Of a stretch of DNA of 64,000 nucleotides, positions 61,747-64,000 are shown in pieces. The stretch is from contig CASEYJ010000017.1 in the NCBI GenBank assembly GCA_949292175.1, positions 124,001-188,000 on the forward strand, written 5' to 3'. A program made the position numbers and the translations under genes. The stretch comes from an uncultured bacterium (lineage in GTDB: Bacteria > Cyanobacteriota > Vampirovibrionia > Gastranaerophilales > Gastranaerophilaceae). The notes beneath the pieces were generated by a model that searched no databases, was not told the DNA's origin, and was given only the letters and a program-made list of their open reading frames with translations. Each line of letters begins with the position of its first letter. Within the stretch, counting starts at the first letter, position 1.

Positions 61747-64000
61747 CTACACCTTATCTTTTTTATATCTGTTTCCAACTCTTCCGAAAAAGAATTGTGA
61801 TAGTACTGTAAATCCTGCTAAACCAGCAAAGAAACCGCCAAATGTCTTGAGCCATTTTTGTGTATTATAAGCCTGACGAGCAGTATTTGTAATCATATCA
61901 TCCAAGGCCGAGCCGACAAACAAACTCATCCTATTAGGAGAAGCCTTTGAGTATTTACGATTACCGTTTTCCCACATATCGTGAACAACTTTTGAAGGGA
62001 ATGCAAAGTTTTCAGAGTTTCCAACCTCATTCATCATATTTCGTCTGAAGTCTTCAAGCATACCCTTAACCGGTAGGTACTGTTCAAGAGCAGAACTTGT
62101 TTCAGGTTGGATTTGACCTCCGTATAGAGCATTCATTACTCGTTTGAAGAAGTTTGTATCACTAGGGATAAATACACCATCTGTTGCCAACTTAGCTTTA
62201 TTATAATATTTATATTTAACTGAACCGTCCTTATTGAACTCTAATGAACTTTCATCTGTCATATTAGGTTTCAAGTTTCTTAAGAATTCAAATTTAACTG
62301 AGTAGTCTGAAATTCTACCGCTCACTGCCAAATAGTCAGCAAGAGCAAAAATTTCCTCTTTGATTTCACGAAGCAACTTACCAGGAGCTCTGCCTGTTAC
62401 ATTACCAGCTCCATCATATATATTTCTGAATCCTGCAAACAATTCGCCGGTTACATTACCGTTCATATCGTAAATTTTATTTGCAAAATTTAGATTTGGA
62501 TCATTTGCAACAGCCTTGTAGAAGTTCATAGCATTAAAGAATCTTGCAAAAGAATTTCTTACATTCATAAGGTTGTCACTTACAAAACTTCTTGATATGC
62601 CTAGCAAAGAACCGACTTCACAACCATTCTTACCTACAAGTTTTTCTACGGTCTTAGTTAATCCTAAAGAGTTGAAAGCTTTTGCTGCAACATCGTAAGA
62701 CATTTCAAGCTGTTTAATGTATTTACCGTTCAAATCATCAGGTTTAACATTATTGTTTATCTTGGCAAGATTTGCAGCAGCAGCCTTAATTATCTGATCA
62801 TACATCTGGTTATCAGAAGCAATAGCCGCCATCTTGCTGTTTAATAATTTTGCAACCAACAATCTGTCATATCTGGTATTTTCAAGTTCTTCCGGAGTAA
62901 TTTTTAAAATATCAATAATAGGTTTTGCAACATCATTCCAGAACTTACCTTTTGAAGTATCAGCAGCAGATGCAAGTTTTTTGAATGAATACATACTCAA
63001 AGCATTATTCTCAGCACAGAAGGCTGTCATTTGAGCGGCAATTTTTCTTATAATATTTTGAGCGTTATCATCCAGGATACTTGTAGGACTATTTGTCAAT
63101 ACTGACATCAAAGGTCCATCCAATTCAGATTTACCATACAAATTTTTGATAATATTTTTATGAAGATTTCTGTTAATTCGAACACCTTCATTGCGAAGTT
63201 TATCCAAATTATTTTCAATCAAAGTTGCTAATTCATCAGCAATCTTTTTCAAACCTTGTGCATCCATTTGTTTGCCACTAACAGGAGCAAACAAACCGTT
63301 AACCTGCTCAACCGTAGGTATAATTTTTGTTAGATTTTGGTTAATAACATCACTGTTAGCAGATTTTTTAACAGTTTCAGTCATTGCCTTAATCAAAGGT
63401 TTTATTTGAAGGTCTGAAACATTATACTTGTCTCCGCCGAACATTCTCATTAAATCGGCCTTCATGCCGGCTTCTACTTTAGGATTTAACTCCTGAGTAA
63501 GAGCAGCAGCGATGTTACCGATAATCTTTTCATCAACAACTCTACCTTTGTACATTTCCAAAAGACTGTTTACATCTCGTTCAATTCCAACAGGTCTGTA
63601 TTTTTTCTGAGCGGCAGAAAAATCTAAAAGAATATCATCTACCTTCTTATTCATAAAGTAACTATAAACATTTTCAACATACGGTTCTAACTTATTACAA
63701 ATCAATGAACTCATAACAGGAGTTGCAAAACCTGCAGTAAGCATCCACATCGTATTGTTTTGAAGAGCAATTTGTCTAGTCTTTTCTTGAATAGCATCTC
63801 GCCTGTTAGGCATATACTTAGGAATTCTGTTTCTATTTCCGATTTTATTTATCTGCTTATCTGAAAGCATATCAAAAGGCAGATATTGGTTATCTTGGAA
63901 GAAAGGTTTCTTGCGGCCTTGGCTATCTTCATAACGCATAAAAGGGTTAAAACCGTGAATCATTCTTGCAGGCAATTCTAAGAATAATTTAGGCCAAAGT
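61747..64000 (-). CDS. Large unknown membrane-associated protein (partial, N-terminus outside window)
   Basis: The frame is open to base 64000, where in-frame codons read FWPKLFLELPARMIHG, so the true start lies to the right of the window; about 750 residues are visible. It has hydrophobic segments near the beginning (about residue 70-95: TMWMLTAGFATPVMSSLICN) and at the very C-terminus (GGFFAGLAGFTVLSQFFFG) with a basic end. Between are long helical parts with conserved-looking Asn/Lys loops. Around its beginning it resembles residues 60-115 of the protein at 3697 (Pro-Arg/Ala-Arg, GFNP/GINR, GRKKP/GKKEG, then an Arg-Arg helix). Five bases separate it from the GH13 gene. Function unknown. 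Confidence 0.6.
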   Translation of the reverse strand, partial: LWPKLFLELPARMIHGFNPFMRYEDSQGRKKPFFQDNQYLPFDMLSDKQINKIGNRNRIPKYMPNRRDAIQEKTRQIALQNNTMWMLTAGFATPVMSSLICNKLEPYVENVYSYFMNKKVDDILLDFSAAQKKYRPVGIERDVNSLLEMYKGRVVDEKIIGNIAAALTQELNPKVEAGMKADLMRMFGGDKYNVSDLQIKPLIKAMTETVKKSANSDVINQNLTKIIPTVEQVNGLFAPVSGKQMDAQGLKKIADELATLIENNLDKLRNEGVRINRNLHKNIIKNLYGKSELDGPLMSVLTNSPTSILDDNAQNIIRKIAAQMTAFCAENNALSMYSFKKLASAADTSKGKFWNDVAKPIIDILKITPEELENTRYDRLLVAKLLNSKMAAIASDNQMYDQIIKAAAANLAKINNNVKPDDLNGKYIKQLEMSYDVAAKAFNSLGLTKTVEKLVGKNGCEVGSLLGISRSFVSDNLMNVRNSFARFFNAMNFYKAVANDPNLNFANKIYDMNGNVTGELFAGFRNIYDGAGNVTGRAPGKLLREIKEEIFALADYLAVSGRISDYSVKFEFLRNLKPNMTDESSLEFNKDGSVKYKYYNKAKLATDGVFIPSDTNFFKRVMNALYGGQIQPETSSALEQYLPVKGMLEDFRRNMMNEVGNSENFAFPSKVVHDMWENGNRKYSKASPNRMSLFVGSALDDMITNTARQAYNTQKWLKTFGGFFAGLAGFTVLSQFFFGRVGNRYKKDKV

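Overview
This AT-rich window has dense, short-spaced operons and no insertion sequences, phage integrases or CRISPR arrays. It most resembles a chromosomal segment of a non-photosynthetic relative of Cyanobacteria (Vampirovibrionia/Melainabacteria, probably order Gastranaerophilales). The reasons are the long NusB with an internal insert, the ClpC and MinCDE complement, kdsA (which implies LPS and an outer membrane), several prepilin-like proteins carrying D-x-NG-x-x-x-PN motifs, and large Asn/Lys-rich proteins without recognisable homologues. The taxonomic call is inference; no rRNA gene is present.

Layout. 1-8.4 kb: a truncated GT2 glycosyltransferase, HU, a GT92-like glycosyltransferase, lysS, a large unknown membrane protein, then a leftward operon (Nudix regulator, secG, tcdA, SDR). 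8.4-19.3 kb, rightward: a transglycosylase-like protein with an EF-hand, minC-minD-minE, a HEAT-repeat protein, queC, a DUF366 protein, a SPOR protein, gatB, a GlmS-like SIS protein and a GT-C membrane glycosyltransferase. 19.3-22.3 kb: leftward kdsA, an MBL hydrolase and pheS, plus a small holin-like membrane protein. 22.3-30.1 kb: the most unusual block. It is a leftward operon of four prepilin-like genes, three of them encoding very large glycine-rich proteins with a shared module, divergently paired with a fifth prepilin-like gene. 30.1-41.3 kb: HlyD-like protein, small membrane protein, uvrB, panE-like gene, an ADP-ribosyltransferase-like protein, clpC, tRNA-Glu, an acyltransferase operon, a YbaK-family protein and tRNA-Arg. 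41.5-50 kb: a Ski2-like helicase, an exported ankyrin protein and the operon cysS-spoIID-murJ-tsaC. 50-64 kb: LysM protein, the operon nusB-ftsY-M14 peptidase, a large coiled-coil/hydrophobic protein, fabI, a YD/LysM protein, two GH13-like proteins and a second large membrane protein cut by the window edge.

The strongest candidates for undescribed biology are: (1) the glycine-rich giant prepilin cluster, which looks like a minor-pilin or tip-adhesin set; (2) a short motif, roughly [IVP]-[SN]-F-x-G, that follows Asn/Lys-rich leaders in otherwise unrelated proteins and could be a sorting or docking tag; and (3) a group of large unknown proteins (coiled-coil translocator-like, LysM/YD, and a membrane-protein pair) with some shared upstream DNA elements. 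Housekeeping functions (translation, division, envelope synthesis, secretion) fill the rest.
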